The notes under the pieces: model-generated | Databases searched by the model: none | Told to the model about the DNA's origin: nothing | Seen by the model: only the letters and a program-made list of their open reading frames with translations | Shown: positions 4,758-5,252 of the stretch, piece after piece | Layout: each line of letters begins with the position of its first letter | Position numbering within the stretch: position 1 is the stretch's first letter | Made by a program: the position numbers and the translations under genes | Source of the DNA: Verrucomicrobiia bacterium | Lineage (GTDB): Bacteria > Verrucomicrobiota > Verrucomicrobiia > Verrucomicrobiales > Akkermansiaceae | Direction: 5' to 3' | Assembly: GCA_947460915.1 (NCBI GenBank) | Contig: CANHKJ010000224.1 | Span: 1-5,252 of the forward strand | Length of the DNA stretch: 5,252 nucleotides

Positions 4758-5252
4758 ATGAACGCCTGGAGAAGCGAATTGCCATTTTATGTGATCGGAC
4801 ACCGCAATCCAGACACGGATGCGATTTGTTCGGCCATTGGCCATGCTGCGCTCCTGCGCCTCACGGGGGAACCGAGCGCCACAGCAGCCCGCTGTGGTGA
4901 GCTCACTCCGCGTACTGCATGGGTCCTGGAGCAAGCAAAAATCGAAGCCCCGATCTTGATCGATGACGTGCGCACCAGCGCTGGTATGATGTGCCGCCGT
5001 AACGTCGTTCGAGTTGCGCCCGATGATACCTTTCTCACCGCCTATCAGAAAATGCTGAGCAGTGGCGTGCGCGCAGTGCCAGTCGTCGATGATGATGGTC
5101 ATGTCACGGGCATTTTGCGTTATCTTGACTTGTTAGAACTTTTGCTTCCCGCAGAAACCCAAGGACTAGCCGTGCGCACGGTACTCGTGGCGTTGAAAAA
5201 AATGGCCGACACCTTGCAGGCCGAAACAGCAGGAGCCCCCTGCCCCAACTCG
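4758..5252 (+). CDS. CBS-domain family II (Mn-dependent) inorganic pyrophosphatase, N-terminal part
   Basis: The reading frame stays open to the window edge, so only the first 165 residues are present. Family II pyrophosphatases hydrolyse PPi to phosphate in the cytoplasm using Mn or Co. The DHH-superfamily start YVIGHRNPDTDAICSAIGHA (11-30) carries the first metal ligands His15, Asp19 and Asp21 in the H-x3-D-x-D pattern known from B. subtilis PpaC. After about residue 70 a CBS domain interrupts the DHH fold: VAPDDTFLTAYQKMLSSGV (86-104), then RAVPVVDDDGHVTGILRYLDLL (105-126). This is the layout of nucleotide-regulated CBS-PPases (inhibited by AMP/ADP, activated by ATP). The complete protein should have a second CBS domain, often a DRTGG domain, then the rest of DHH and DHHA2. 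It starts 30 bases after ilvN with no Shine-Dalgarno, probably in the same operon. A two-domain PPase or a DHH phosphoesterase without PPase activity cannot be excluded from this fragment. Confidence 0.87.
   Translation, partial: MNAWRSELPFYVIGHRNPDTDAICSAIGHAALLRLTGEPSATAARCGELTPRTAWVLEQAKIEAPILIDDVRTSAGMMCRRNVVRVAPDDTFLTAYQKMLSSGVRAVPVVDDDGHVTGILRYLDLLELLLPAETQGLAVRTVLVALKKMADTLQAETAGAPCPNS

Noticed and set aside
4536..5102. 188-codon minus-strand ORF opposite ilvN and the pyrophosphatase
   Set aside because: It lies wholly antisense to two clearly conserved coding regions, and its His/Asp/Arg-rich sequence is typical of a reverse-strand shadow.

Overview
The window looks like ordinary chromosomal DNA from a free-living bacterium of moderate GC content. 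From memory of family sequences, the omega subunit, the SmpB tail and the acetolactate synthase resemble those of Verrucomicrobiota or a neighbouring PVC-group lineage. That assignment is an inference at moderate confidence. There is no mobile element, phage gene, CRISPR array, rRNA or recognisable tRNA/tmRNA in the window.

Layout. Positions 1-337 hold no gene I can support. Two housekeeping genes then lie on the minus strand, read right to left: rpoZ (omega subunit of RNA polymerase, about 835-1044, possibly starting further upstream) and smpB (338-799), separated by only about 35 bases and probably co-transcribed. A divergent intergenic region of up to 360 bases (1045-1403) separates them from the plus-strand genes. 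It contains a 10-bp-arm inverted repeat in the rpoZ leader and a promoter-like element that would start transcription almost exactly at the next ATG. The first plus-strand gene (1404-2252) encodes an unrecognised protein with a membrane helix at each end and a domain of about 200 residues between them.

A 150-bp AT-rich region (2253-2402) precedes the branched-chain amino acid genes. It carries three exact copies of CGCAATTTTT spaced exactly 52 bp apart, roughly phased A/T-tracts, and a plausible sigma70-type promoter with a small dyad over each promoter hexamer. It is followed by ilvB (2403-4130, catalytic subunit of acetohydroxyacid synthase), ilvN (4191-4727, its ACT-domain regulatory subunit) and the first 165 codons of a CBS-domain family II inorganic pyrophosphatase (4758 to the window end). 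These three are close together on one strand and are probably one operon. IlvB and IlvN form the enzyme that commits pyruvate to valine and leucine, and pyruvate plus 2-ketobutyrate to isoleucine; ilvC does not directly follow.

I do not see a clearly new biological system. The most distinctive signals are regulatory: the helically phased repeat array upstream of ilvB, the near absence of Shine-Dalgarno sequences, and a candidate leaderless start. Two residue-level oddities are also worth checking: a DQR instead of DKR motif in the SmpB tail, and Val at the herbicide-site proline position of IlvB.
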